Shown here piece by piece: positions 1-8,794 of a stretch of 31,180 nt of DNA; the first letter of the stretch is position 1; each line of letters begins with the position of its first letter. This DNA is from Bradymonadales bacterium (GTDB lineage Bacteria > Myxococcota > Bradymonadia > REDH01). The translations under genes and the position numbers were made by a program. The notes beneath the pieces are model-generated. The model was not told the origin of the DNA, did no database searches, and saw nothing but the letters and a program-made list of their open reading frames with translations. The stretch is taken from NCBI GenBank assembly GCA_947483645.1, contig CANKLS010000008.1, positions 1 through 31,180 on the forward strand, in the 5' to 3' direction.

Positions 1-2
1 GC

Positions 3-713
3 CCCTACTACGACAAGCACTACTTCCCCGAACTGGGTGTGATCGAGGCTGCGGCCTTCTACAACACCTGCAACCTCGAGGCGGCCGAGCGGGCGCTGGC
101 AGAGTTCGACGCGACCATCGTCGCCCTCGAGCAGAAGGTTGCCGCCTTCGTGACCGAGACGGTCTCGCCCGAGGTCTACTGGGACGCCATTGAGCAGTTC
201 TACGCGCTGCAGGGCACGGGCGAGGCTGTGAAGCTCCCGGTCGAGGCCATCCGCACGGTGCTTCGCGACAAGCAGTACCAGGGCCAGCTCGAGGTCATGA
301 ACCAGCTCCGCAAGGAGTCGAAGATGCTCGAGAAGGCTGAGCCCATGCTCGGCACCTTCGCGACCGAGACGCAGCAGCAGATTGAGCTCGATATCAAGTC
401 GAAGATTGTCGACGGCGGTCTCCGCGTGGCGCAGCTGCTCCGCGAGATGGACGCCGAGCTGGTGGACTGGCGCCTGAAGGGCCAAGAGGTCGGCATCGAG
501 ATCAACGGCGACCTCATCAACGCGACCCGTCGCGCGCTTGAGGGCGGCACCATCGACAAGGCCGGTGCGAAGAACGAACTTGTGCTCGCGCAAGACTGGC
601 TCTTCTGGCCCTATGAGGGCGAGTACTGGGCCGACGAGGTCGACTACTTCCGAGGCAATCCTGCCGACCTTCGCGACGAAGACACGGGTCTTTGCGCCGA
701 AGGCAATCCTTAA
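3..713 (+). CDS. C-terminal part of an unrecognised envelope-cluster protein (5' truncated by window edge)
   Basis: The frame is open from the first bases to a TAA at 711-713. The first in-frame start-like codon (GTG 39) lies inside what reads as continuous protein, so this is the 3' end of a longer gene. About 236 residues are visible. They are helical and charged, with long stretches of heptad-like Leu/Glu/Lys residues (roughly the first 150 residues), consistent with TPR or coiled-coil packing. Near the end is an aromatic, acidic patch (WPYEGEYWADEVDYF). I do not recognise the family. It ends 23 bp before the GltD-like gene on the same strand, so co-transcription is likely and a role in the same envelope assembly is a reasonable guess by context only. 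It could be another TPR scaffold; the missing N-terminus would decide this. Confidence 0.6.
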   Translation, partial: PYYDKHYFPELGVIEAAAFYNTCNLEAAERALAEFDATIVALEQKVAAFVTETVSPEVYWDAIEQFYALQGTGEAVKLPVEAIRTVLRDKQYQGQLEVMNQLRKESKMLEKAEPMLGTFATETQQQIELDIKSKIVDGGLRVAQLLREMDAELVDWRLKGQEVGIEINGDLINATRRALEGGTIDKAGAKNELVLAQDWLFWPYEGEYWADEVDYFRGNPADLRDEDTGLCAEGNP

Positions 714-736
714 TCGATTCATTCAGGTAGAACGCG

Positions 737-3700
737 GTGCACAACATGTTGCGGAAGGTTCTTCTCTCTTCGGCCCTCGCGGCTGCAGCTCTGTTTCCGT
801 CGCTCGCCTCGGCGCAGCGGACCTATGAGACCCCCGGCTACGCAGGGGAGGGCATGCCCTACCGTGACTGCTCGGGCGGCGCGGCTCCGGCCGACCAGTC
901 TGCGATCAGCGACGGCCCACTCCGGGCCAACGCGGCGGCGTCTGGTGCTGAGGTCTCTTCGCTCGATGCCGAGCGGAACCGTCAGAAACTGACCACGCAG
1001 CTCAACGAGCAGATCCGTCGCTACGACGGCATCCTCGCCAACATGCCGCCTGACTATCCCAACCGTGCCGACATCCTCTTCCGCAAGGCCCAGGACCTCA
1101 AGGAGATTTCGGACGCAGACTACCAGGTCCACTACGCGAAGTTCCGCGAGTGCATGAACAATTGGTACACCTGCGGCGGTGATTCGGAGTGCTACGAACC
1201 CCTTCGCGACTACGCGGTGCCCATCGCGAACTTCCGCGACATCGCCCGTAACCACCCCGGCTACAAGCGCATCGACGAGGTCATCTTCCGCCTCGGCGAG
1301 CTCCTCATCAAGAACGACCAGGGCTCCGAGGGTGTCACCTACCTGCAGAACCTCGCGCGGAACTACCCCAAGTCGATCTACCTGTGTGAGGCCCACCAGC
1401 TGATGGGCGACCACTTCTTCGACCGGGGCATCCTGACGGCCGCGCGCCAGAACTACGACGACTCGCTGAAGGTTCAGAACTGCGACCTCCGCACCTACGT
1501 CCTCTACAAGCTTGCTTGGGTCGACATCAACGAAACCCTCTTCGACGAGTCGCTCACCAAGCTTCAGACGGTTGTGACGGAGATCGACAACGCCAAGGAC
1601 AAGCGGAACGACCTCCGCAACCAGGCGCTCACCGACATGCTCAAGTGCTACTCGGAGCTCCCGAATGGCTGGCAGTCTGCCCGCGACTACTACGAACAGC
1701 GGCTCGGCGAGACCGACATGCGCCGCAAGCTCACCATGCTTGGCGGCCTATTCGACACCCAGGGCAAGCATGAGGAGCGCTACGCGCTTTCCGGCTTCTT
1801 CCTTGAGCGGTTCGGCAAAGAGGAGAAGGTCCCGCAGTGGGCAGAGGAGCAGCTCGACGCGCTCACCAAGCTTGGCGACTGGGATCGCTACGAGGCCCGC
1901 GCGCGTGAGTTTATCGCGCTGCTCGACCCCCGCGCCGCCTGGACGCTCGGTCAGCCCGCCGGCAGCCGTTCTCTCGGCAACGCCCGCCAGCTCGCTGAGG
2001 GTACGCTGTTGGGTGTTATCAACCGCAACTACCAGGAGGCCGAGCGCCTCAAGACCAAGCCGACTGCGCAACAAGCGCTCGTCGAGGAGGTCGCGGCCGA
2101 CTACGCGGAGTTCTTCCGCCGGTTCCCGGACAGCAAAGAGGCCTACGACCGTCGCTTCGACTTCGCCGAGTTGGTCTATTACAAGATCGTCAACGGCGGG
2201 AAGTGGTCTGAGAAGTACTGGCTGCCGCGCGACCGATTTGATGTCTACATGCGTCAGGCTGGCGACCTCTACAAGTCGGTCGTCGAGATGAAGCCCGACC
2301 CGAAGGCCGAGCATGCGCATGACTCCGCAGTGGGCGCACTTCAGGTCTACGACGACTTCATGATGCGTGAGGTCCCGGACATCAGCGAGCCGCTTCCGCC
2401 GCCCGACAAGTTCAAGTTCGTCGCAGAGCAGCCGCTCGGCACGGCCAGCAAGGACTATGTGGATATCGTCGAGTGGTTTGCGAAGCTCTACCCGGACGAC
2501 GACCTCATCCCCGAGTCGAGCTGGCGCGCAGCGTCGCTCTACCTGCGTAACGGCTTCGTCGGCGAAGCGGCAGCGCGGTTCGAGACCATTATCGAGCACC
2601 ATGCCAAGCACCGGTTCGCCCAGGAGGCCGGTCTGGCCGCCTTCGTCTGCTACCAGCACGTGAAGAACTACGGGAAGATCGAGTCGGTGGCCCGCACGCT
2701 GCTCGGCACCTGCAAGAACAACGCAGCGCTCTGCAAGGCCGACCAGCTCAAGCGAAACATCGCCTACGCCATGGACATGCAGGCCAACGAGATCACCGAG
2801 GCCGGCAAGAAGCAGGAGATCGACGGCGACCGTCGCGGCGCGCTCGAGCAGTTCGTCCTTGCAGCCAACAAGCGTGTCTCGCTCTACCGCGAGTTCCCGA
2901 CATCGGAGTTCGCAGCCAAGGCGCTCTTCAGCGCGGCGGCAACCTTCGAGCAGGCGCGCGACATCGGGCAGTCGATCAAGCTCTACAACGAGTTCCTGAC
3001 GGCCTTCGACAAGACAGACATTGGCGCTGTCCTCGACACCACGATTGCGGCCGACACCAAGGCGGCGGCGGTCTCCGACATTCGTGGCATGATCCCCGCC
3101 GCCAAGTATGTCCTTGCGCTCATCCACGACTCGCAGGCCGACTTCGTCAAGGCTGCCGACTGGTTTGAGAAGCTCGACGCCTACGACACCTTCGAAGACC
3201 GCCACATTGCCATCCTTCGGGCTGGTCGTCTTCGGGAGGCCATGGGCCAGTACGACAAGGCCATCGCGCTCTACAACCGCTACATCACACTGAAGGCGAC
3301 CTCGGAAGAGGCGCGGAACCTCTTCTTCGTCATCGCCGAGGTAGAGATTGACCGGAAGAATGTGGATGCCGCTTATGCGGTCTACCAGCGGTTCATCGAC
3401 ACGGCGGGCACCGACACGGTGCGCAAGCTGGTCGCTACCTACCGCCAGGCGGAGATTCGCCGCAACGCAGGCAAGATGGACCTCGCGCTGGCGCTCTACC
3501 GTCAGATCTATGTGATGTATGGCCCGGGCCTGCTGGGCTTCGACAAGAACGGTCTTCCCACGGAGTGGACGACCGCGCCGGGCAAGAACTTCCCCGACGA
3601 GAAGCTCCGCAACACGGTGCTTCCGCTGGTTGCAGCGGCCCGTTTCTACATCGCGGAGCTCTCGTTCAACGCCGCCAAGGCCAAGGACCTGAAGTACCGC

Positions 3701-4264
3701 GAAGGCAAGTGGCAGCAGCTGGCCGAGAAGCTTGCGGGGCAGGCTGAAGCGAACAACGCGGCGCAGAAGGAGATGTTCGAGGTCATGCGTCTCGGCGATG
3801 CCCAGTGGGCCGTTGCCGCCGGCACCCGTATCGGCGAACTCTACTTCGACTTCTACAAGAAGATGGGCAAGGTCGAGACCTTCGACGTCGACACCTGCAT
3901 GGAGAAGTACCGTCTCTCCTACGAGCAGTGCGACGAGGCGGCGACGAAGATTGATGAGAAGGTCTACCAGATGCAGGAGCCGCTCTCGGGCAAGGCCAAG
4001 GATGCCTTCGAGCGGGCCCGCGATATCGCTGTCAAGAGCCGCGTCTACACGAGCTGGACGCAGCGTCTGCTTGACCAGCTCCACGACCTTGACCGCTCTA
4101 ACCGTCTCGGCGGCGCCGACGGTGTGGTCGCGAACAAGACGGCAGATATCTATGTTGCGACGCCCTACAACCTCGACCTCTCGGACAAGCTCGCCGCCTT
4201 CGGGAAGTTCGCCGAGGAGCAGCGTCTCCAGCAGCTGCAGCAGCAGCCGCCGGCGAAGCAGTAA
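737..4264 (+). CDS. gltD: Large periplasmic TPR protein, GltD/AgmU-like
   Basis: The protein has 1175 residues. It opens with a Sec signal peptide (hydrophobic core about residues 8-20, likely cleavage after Ala-Ser-Ala, residues 24-26) followed by a mature part made almost wholly of TPR-like helical pairs. Clear repeats lie around the middle and C-terminal thirds, with phrases such as YDKAIALYNRYI and DLALALYRQIY. Length, signal peptide and all-TPR build match AgmU/GltD of Myxococcus xanthus (about 1200 residues), a periplasmic scaffold of the Agl-Glt gliding complex. The neighbouring GltE-, CglF- and GltJ-like genes support this. The GTG at 737 has an AGG (725-727) at good distance; the in-frame ATG at 746 is possible but sits farther from it. 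The tail is Gln/Pro-rich. What is seen is TPR plus export; the Glt assignment is inference from family resemblance and gene order. Confidence 0.7.
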   Translation: MHNMLRKVLLSSALAAAALFPSLASAQRTYETPGYAGEGMPYRDCSGGAAPADQSAISDGPLRANAAASGAEVSSLDAERNRQKLTTQLNEQIRRYDGILANMPPDYPNRADILFRKAQDLKEISDADYQVHYAKFRECMNNWYTCGGDSECYEPLRDYAVPIANFRDIARNHPGYKRIDEVIFRLGELLIKNDQGSEGVTYLQNLARNYPKSIYLCEAHQLMGDHFFDRGILTAARQNYDDSLKVQNCDLRTYVLYKLAWVDINETLFDESLTKLQTVVTEIDNAKDKRNDLRNQALTDMLKCYSELPNGWQSARDYYEQRLGETDMRRKLTMLGGLFDTQGKHEERYALSGFFLERFGKEEKVPQWAEEQLDALTKLGDWDRYEARAREFIALLDPRAAWTLGQPAGSRSLGNARQLAEGTLLGVINRNYQEAERLKTKPTAQQALVEEVAADYAEFFRRFPDSKEAYDRRFDFAELVYYKIVNGGKWSEKYWLPRDRFDVYMRQAGDLYKSVVEMKPDPKAEHAHDSAVGALQVYDDFMMREVPDISEPLPPPDKFKFVAEQPLGTASKDYVDIVEWFAKLYPDDDLIPESSWRAASLYLRNGFVGEAAARFETIIEHHAKHRFAQEAGLAAFVCYQHVKNYGKIESVARTLLGTCKNNAALCKADQLKRNIAYAMDMQANEITEAGKKQEIDGDRRGALEQFVLAANKRVSLYREFPTSEFAAKALFSAAATFEQARDIGQSIKLYNEFLTAFDKTDIGAVLDTTIAADTKAAAVSDIRGMIPAAKYVLALIHDSQADFVKAADWFEKLDAYDTFEDRHIAILRAGRLREAMGQYDKAIALYNRYITLKATSEEARNLFFVIAEVEIDRKNVDAAYAVYQRFIDTAGTDTVRKLVATYRQAEIRRNAGKMDLALALYRQIYVMYGPGLLGFDKNGLPTEWTTAPGKNFPDEKLRNTVLPLVAAARFYIAELSFNAAKAKDLKYREGKWQQLAEKLAGQAEANNAAQKEMFEVMRLGDAQWAVAAGTRIGELYFDFYKKMGKVETFDVDTCMEKYRLSYEQCDEAATKIDEKVYQMQEPLSGKAKDAFERARDIAVKSRVYTSWTQRLLDQLHDLDRSNRLGGADGVVANKTADIYVATPYNLDLSDKLAAFGKFAEEQRLQQLQQQPPAKQ

Positions 4265-4279
4265 GGCAGGGGTCTCGTT

Positions 4280-5731
4280 ATGCGTATGGAGAAGACCAAA
4301 ATGAATCAGCGTCGTATCGGTGGCTTGTTGGCCGCTACGCTCCTTCTGCTTGCAGCCTGCGGTGGTCCTCAGGGCCCCGCGAAGTCGACGGAAGAGGTTC
4401 CCAAGATCAAGGATATCCCGGGCGTGAAGCCCGCTGCACTCGCCGCCTTCAACGCTGCCTTGAGCAAGCTCAACAAGCAGCCCAAGGACTACGTGGGCGC
4501 GTTGGCCGACTTTGAAGAGGCGGTATCGAAGGATCCCGACTTTTGGGAGGCGCTCGACAACCTGGGCTTGGTTCAGATGGACCTTGGCCAGTATAGCGCA
4601 GCGGTCGACAGCTTCCGTCGCGAGGAGCGGCTCATCGAAGAGCTCGTGTCGCGCGGCTGGCCTGTGAGCAAGCGTCGTGTCCTTCAGATGAGCCTCGGCA
4701 AGGCGCTCGCACTCGGCGGCCGGACTGCCGATGCGGCTGATGCCTTCGCGAAGGTGCTGGTCGAGGACCCGAAGGATGCCGACGCGAAGGCCAACCTCGC
4801 CGCCGTCTATGCGCAGCAGGGGGATTTTGCTCAGGCGCGCGTCTTCATCGGCGAGCTACTCGAGATGAATCAGAACGAGCCCGGCGCGCTGGGTGTTCTT
4901 GCGCTGATCTACAAGAAAGAAAACAACATGCCGATGGCCCGCTACCTGTGGGAAAAGTGCATCGGTGAAATCGCCGGTCGCCAGGCGGCCATCGACGACG
5001 AAGAGCAGTACAAGGAGCTGAACGAGGCCGATGCAGCCAAGCTCCGCGCCTTCAATGAGCAGAGGGCCGACCGCCTCGCCAAGCAGCTGAGCGATGTTCA
5101 GAACGAACTGGGCGTGGTGGCGATTGCTGAGGGACAGGCGGACGCAGCGGAGGCCTTCTTCAAGAAGGCAATCGCAAACAACCCGTCGAACGCTGCCGCG
5201 AGCTTGAACTTGGGCGCCATCTACCTCGACTACGCCAACTTTGAGGATGCCTGCGTGGCGTTCGGAGACGGTCTGGCGCTCCGGCCGCGCGATATGAGCG
5301 GCATGGTCGGCTTCGCAGCCTGCACCTACGGCGAGGGCAAGGTTGAGGCTGCCTACGCGGCCTATCAGGCAGCGCACGAGGCCTTCGACCAGGAGCCCTC
5401 GCTGACCGAGAAACTCGGCGACATCGCCTTCCGCGACATGAACAACCAGAAGGCGGCCATCGGTTGGTTCACCAAGAACCTCGAGCAGCGCGGTAGCGCC
5501 GAAGCGACCTGCGACCAGCGTGCAGACAAGATCTGCAGCTCGGTCAAGGCCCTCATCCAGATGGCTGCCACGACGACGCCCCAGACGCCGGCCGACCTGA
5601 AGGCCTTCGACAAGTTGATCGCTCCCGAGGAGCCCGAGGAGGAGAGCCCGGTCGAGCCGGCCCCGTCCGAGGGTTCGGGTGCTGAGGGTTCAGGCATTGC
5701 GCCTCCTGCGGGAAGCGGCGAGACGCCTTAG
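4280..5731 (+). CDS. gltE: TPR lipoprotein, GltE/AglT-like
   Basis: The protein has 483 residues. A short positive N-terminus and hydrophobic stretch lead to a lipobox (LAAC) with Cys27. The next residues are Gly-Gly-Pro rather than Asp, which favours the outer membrane. TPR units follow, for example around residues 90-120, 155-215 and 275-345, and the last ~35 residues are a Glu/Pro/Ser/Gly-rich disordered tail. AglT/GltE in myxobacteria is an outer-membrane TPR lipoprotein of similar size encoded next to agmU, which is the arrangement here. The gap to the upstream gene is only 15 bp, so they are one operon. AGGGG at 4268-4272 stands 7 bp before ATG 4280 and favours that start over the in-frame ATGs at 4286 and 4301; all three keep the lipobox. 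The generic alternative is an unrelated TPR lipoprotein. Confidence 0.7.
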   Translation: MRMEKTKMNQRRIGGLLAATLLLLAACGGPQGPAKSTEEVPKIKDIPGVKPAALAAFNAALSKLNKQPKDYVGALADFEEAVSKDPDFWEALDNLGLVQMDLGQYSAAVDSFRREERLIEELVSRGWPVSKRRVLQMSLGKALALGGRTADAADAFAKVLVEDPKDADAKANLAAVYAQQGDFAQARVFIGELLEMNQNEPGALGVLALIYKKENNMPMARYLWEKCIGEIAGRQAAIDDEEQYKELNEADAAKLRAFNEQRADRLAKQLSDVQNELGVVAIAEGQADAAEAFFKKAIANNPSNAAASLNLGAIYLDYANFEDACVAFGDGLALRPRDMSGMVGFAACTYGEGKVEAAYAAYQAAHEAFDQEPSLTEKLGDIAFRDMNNQKAAIGWFTKNLEQRGSAEATCDQRADKICSSVKALIQMAATTTPQTPADLKAFDKLIAPEEPEEESPVEPAPSEGSGAEGSGIAPPAGSGETP

Positions 5732-5796
5732 GTTTGAATGCTGGGCGGCGACCGTTGGTTGCTGCTAGGTAGAGATGGAACTTCCGGAGGATGCAG

Positions 5797-6048
5797 ATGA
5801 AGAAACTCACCGCACTTGTTCTCTTTTCGATGCTTGCGCTCCCCGTGGTCGCAGTGGCCCAGGATGCCGACGAGCCGCAGACGAAGTTCATCGACTTTGG
5901 CGAAATGCTGATCGATGGCGAACTGCAGAAGCCGCAGGGGATGTTCAACACGGAGCGCGGTCGCGCTCGGTTCCAGAGCCTTCTGAGCCTGCGTCGCTCC
6001 TTCCTCCCCGACATCGAGAAGGCCTCTCAGGAAGAGGGGCTGAAGTAA
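5797..6048 (+). CDS. Small exported protein, CglF-like
   Basis: This is an 83-residue protein with a clean signal peptide (two Lys, then a hydrophobic stretch ending Val-Ala-Val-Ala-Gln), leaving a mature protein of about 60 residues. The mature part has a compact pattern, IDFGEMLIDGELQKPQG followed by an Arg-rich segment with FQSLLSLRRSFLPDI. As I recall it, small CglF-type gliding proteins of myxobacteria share this pattern: an IDF start, GEL.KP in the middle and an LR..F segment near the end. GGAGG at 5786-5790 touches the ATG at 5791 but stands 6 bp before the ATG at 5797, so 5797 is chosen. It lies between the GltE-like and GltJ-like genes on the same strand, which supports a part in the same envelope complex. 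The family name is from memory of the motif and is moderate in certainty; the existence of the gene is well supported. Confidence 0.6.
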   Translation: MKKLTALVLFSMLALPVVAVAQDADEPQTKFIDFGEMLIDGELQKPQGMFNTERGRARFQSLLSLRRSFLPDIEKASQEEGLK

Positions 6049-6100
6049 GAGGCATTTGGCGGGGCGGTAGACCGAATCTTCCGCGTCGCCGTTTGGTGTC

Positions 6101-6120
6101 CCTGCAGCAACGGCTGCAGG
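6101..6120 (+). other. Perfect 8-bp hairpin between the CglF-like and GltJ-like genes
   Basis: CCTGCAGC at 6101-6108 is exactly complementary to GCTGCAGG at 6113-6120, with a 4-base loop (AACG). It sits in the 125-bp gap before the GltJ-like gene. No T-run follows, so it is not a classical intrinsic terminator. It could be an RNA-processing or mRNA-stability element that sets the ratio of upstream to downstream products, or a protein-binding palindrome. Confidence 0.5.
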
Positions 6121-6173
6121 CCTGTTGATGGTCAGTGGTAAGAGGGCTCTGGCCCCCATTGAGAGCGGTTCAC

Positions 6174-7841
6174 ATGAAGATTGTTTGCGACGCATGTAGC
6201 GCAAAATACACGATTCCAGACGATAAACTGAAGGCGAAGCAGAACAAGGTTCGCTGCAAGAAGTGTGGTTATACCATCGTGTTCTCTGCCGACAACGGCA
6301 CGAGTGCGGCGCTGCCTCCGGCCGCTGAACCTGAGGCGGCATCGGCTTCCTCAGAAGCAACGTGGTTTGCGGCGGTAGATGGCGAGCAGACTGGGCCTCT
6401 TACCCGGGAGGAGCTCTTCGGGCTGCTCGCCGGCGGTCAGGTTGACCAAGGGACGCTTGTCTGGCGCGAGGGCATGGAAGATTGGCTCAGGCTGGCCGAT
6501 GTGACGGAGCTCGACGAGCGTCCCTTCGCTGGCGGCACGGCAGTGTTCAGTTCGTTCGAAGAGCCTCCCGCACCCCCGCCGAGCGGCGCCTTTGTTGCTG
6601 TCGTCAGCAGCGACGTTGAGTCTTCGGTCAACGAGGGCTTCACGGCTCTGCCCGTGCAGAGCGACTCCATTGGGCCGGTCCTGCTTGGTGACAGCGTTAT
6701 CGCCGAGGCTCTCGCCACGGGCTCGGCCCATCAGACTATCGTAGACGGCTTTCTGCGCACCGAGGCGCCTAGCACGAGGCCTGCGTCCGCTGCCGCTCCC
6801 GTGTTCGCCGACTTCTTTGCCACGGCGCCGCAGGCGCAGTACACGGGCTCCAACAAGATGGTGGCCGAGCGGAGCGAAGACTCCGTCCTGTTCAGCCTAG
6901 CCACGCTCACGCAGTCAACGCCGGCCGTGAAGGCTGGTGCCGCTGCAAACGATGCTTCGGGTCTCATCGACATTCGGGTCCTTGCGAGCGCCGCTGCGCC
7001 GGCGCAGGGTGGACGGGCGCCTGTTGCGAGCATGGCCTCGCCTGTCATTCCGCTGGCTCCTCGCAAGAAGAACACAGGCCTTCTCGCCGGCGCGGTTGTC
7101 GCCGGTATCGCCGTTGTTGGCCTCGCAGCAGCTGTCGTGGTGGTCGCTACCCGCCCCGCGCCAGTGGTGGAAGCGCCTGCAGTCCCCCCAACGGTGGCGG
7201 TCGAGCCCTCAGCTCCAGCTGCTGAGATTGCGGTCGCACCAGCGCCCGAGGCCCCCGCAGCACCTCCTGAGCAGCCTGGTTCCGGGTCTGGCATCGCGGT
7301 AGCCGCGCTTGCGCCCGAAGCGGCGCGGCCCGGTGTTGCCCCCTCCGGCGGCGGTCGTGTTGCCGAGCGTCCCGCGGCCCCGGCAGCGGGTGCTCCCGCG
7401 GCACCAGAGCCCACCCCCGTAGCCGCCCCGACGCCCGAACCCGCACCTGCGGCCCCCGCCGCACCCCGCAAGACTGACAGGGCCGTTGCTGGTGTTCTCG
7501 ACAGCCTACGCGGCGGCGGAAACCCTGCTGCGGCACCTGCTCCGGCCGCGCCCCCCGCGCCGGCCGCTGCGCCTGTTTCGGCGCCCAAGGCTACGCTCTC
7601 CAAGGATGAGGTTCGCTCGACCATCGCCCGTTACGGGAGCCGCATCGCGCGCTGCAAGACACCCGAAACGGCCGGCACCACGGTGAAGGTCTCCTTCTCC
7701 ATCGATCCATCGGGCTCGGTCAGCGGCGCGGCATCGCCTGATGGCGCTCCGGGCGCCTGCGCTGCAGCTGTCGTGGCGGGAATGAAGTTCAAGGCCTTCG
7801 AGGGCGTGGCGCTCCCGATTACCTACCCCTTTAAGCTCTGA
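6174..7841 (+). CDS. gltJ: Zinc-ribbon/GYF/TM/AgmX-PglI-tail protein, GltJ (AgmX)-like
   Basis: The protein has 555 residues. Four Cys in two CxxC pairs (Cys5/Cys8 and Cys28/Cys31) form an N-terminal zinc ribbon of the MJ0042/AgmX type. Residues about 63-108 are a GYF_2-like domain (WFAAVDGEQTGPLT, then VWREGMEDW). A long low-complexity stretch leads to one membrane helix (about 302-325), then a Pro/Ala-rich periplasmic linker. The last ~80 residues are an AgmX/PglI (TonB-like) tail with two Cys and a closing ITYPFKL. This order is that of GltJ/AgmX, the inner-membrane Glt protein whose cytoplasmic zinc ribbon and GYF domains face the gliding regulators while its tail reaches the outer-membrane side. 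ATG 6174 puts the zinc ribbon at the N-terminus, as in the family, with a purine-rich GAGAGCGG (6161-6168) before it; the upstream GTG at 6135 would add 13 residues unlike the family. Confidence 0.8.
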   Translation: MKIVCDACSAKYTIPDDKLKAKQNKVRCKKCGYTIVFSADNGTSAALPPAAEPEAASASSEATWFAAVDGEQTGPLTREELFGLLAGGQVDQGTLVWREGMEDWLRLADVTELDERPFAGGTAVFSSFEEPPAPPPSGAFVAVVSSDVESSVNEGFTALPVQSDSIGPVLLGDSVIAEALATGSAHQTIVDGFLRTEAPSTRPASAAAPVFADFFATAPQAQYTGSNKMVAERSEDSVLFSLATLTQSTPAVKAGAAANDASGLIDIRVLASAAAPAQGGRAPVASMASPVIPLAPRKKNTGLLAGAVVAGIAVVGLAAAVVVVATRPAPVVEAPAVPPTVAVEPSAPAAEIAVAPAPEAPAAPPEQPGSGSGIAVAALAPEAARPGVAPSGGGRVAERPAAPAAGAPAAPEPTPVAAPTPEPAPAAPAAPRKTDRAVAGVLDSLRGGGNPAAAPAPAAPPAPAAAPVSAPKATLSKDEVRSTIARYGSRIARCKTPETAGTTVKVSFSIDPSGSVSGAASPDGAPGACAAAVVAGMKFKAFEGVALPITYPFKL

Positions 7842-7875
7842 TGAGCTGAGAGCGCTGAGGGCCGGATTCGGAACT

Positions 7876-8763
7876 TCAGCGGGTGCTGGTCGTGCGGGCG
7901 GTTGACTCGACCGTCAGGGTGGTCCGCGCGCCGACAGGGTTCACCACCACATTGACAATTCCCAGCCGATACTCGGTCTCGGTTACGATACCGGCCTTCA
8001 TGTCGAAAAGGAGGAAGCCTTCGCCGCGGCCTCGGCTGATAAGCGCGCTGGTGCTGTTGCTGCCCGGCGTGGGAACGCTGCCGTTGGCGGCGGTCTCGTA
8101 GGTAACACCGATGACGGCGATGTTCCGATTCGACTTTTGGAAGCCTTTGAGCGTGTAACGCAGGTTGGCGGTAGCATCGACCCGTCCGGTGTCGTCGGTC
8201 ACGGCCATGGGGATGGTCTGGAGCCACTGGGTGCCCATGCTCATGGGCTGGCTTGGGAACTCGGGCCACTGCATCGCAAGCAGGTCGTTGACGAAGGCAG
8301 CTGCATCGCTGGTTGTCGCGTCGCGCTCGCCGACGGGCGTCGGGTTCACGATGGTCCCCTCGGCGAGCAGAGTGCGCTGCGCCTGCGATGCTGAAATGCT
8401 CTTCACGAGGTTGCTGACGTCGACCGGTTGGCCGTTGCTGGTGAGAGAGATGCTGGGTGACCGGATGGCGAGGGTCATCTCGGCACCGCCCGTCGCGGTC
8501 ACCTCCTGCACCTCGAAGAGGCTGGGCAGGGTGACGCGGCTCTCGGAGAGGCTGGTGCTGCTCCCGACGGCCGAGATGGTCTGGCGCGCGGTGGTGTTGA
8601 ACTGGAACGTCTGTCCCTTGGCGAACTTGTAGCGCAGGATAACCTTGTCGGTGCTGGCGGCGTCGATAGCGGCTGCCCCCGGCATGGCTGCCTGGAGCGG
8701 CACTGGGCCAGCAGAGGTGAGGAGCAGGAGCAGGGCAGAGGCGGCGAGGCGAGAGGGAGACAT
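7876..8763 (-). CDS. Secreted DUF6263-like protein
   Basis: The protein has 295 residues with a Sec signal peptide (cleavage probably after LQA or the following AMPGA stretch). The mature part is beta-rich and low in Cys, opening with a phrase of the type LRYKFAKGQTFQFNTT. Alternating strands follow, including EMTLAIRS and LRYTLKGFQ. This pattern fits secreted DUF6263-type proteins of Bacteroidetes, Planctomycetes and Myxococcota, whose function is not known. No catalytic motif is visible. GGAG stands about 8 bases before the ATG on this strand. The gene points toward the GltJ-like gene with 34 bp between the stops, so it is a separate unit, and it diverges from the exported-protein gene at 8905. 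Confidence 0.6.
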   Translation of the reverse strand: MSPSRLAASALLLLLTSAGPVPLQAAMPGAAAIDAASTDKVILRYKFAKGQTFQFNTTARQTISAVGSSTSLSESRVTLPSLFEVQEVTATGGAEMTLAIRSPSISLTSNGQPVDVSNLVKSISASQAQRTLLAEGTIVNPTPVGERDATTSDAAAFVNDLLAMQWPEFPSQPMSMGTQWLQTIPMAVTDDTGRVDATANLRYTLKGFQKSNRNIAVIGVTYETAANGSVPTPGSNSTSALISRGRGEGFLLFDMKAGIVTETEYRLGIVNVVVNPVGARTTLTVESTARTTSTR

Positions 8764-8794
8764 CGAGGGAACTCCAAGTCAGCAGGTTGTGGTC

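Noticed and set aside
1748..4084. A long minus-strand open frame opposite the GltD-like gene
   Set aside because: It is antisense to a clear TPR protein, Val/Leu/Arg-rich with no domain, and arises from the third-position GC bias of the coding strand.
6135..6173. An upstream GTG start for the GltJ-like gene
   Set aside because: It would add 13 residues before the zinc ribbon, unlike the family; ATG 6174 has a better-placed purine-rich stretch.
7833..7860. A possible bidirectional terminator between the convergent GltJ-like and DUF6263-like genes
   Set aside because: The GCTCT/AGAGC stem is only 5 bp, with a long loop and no T-run on either strand.
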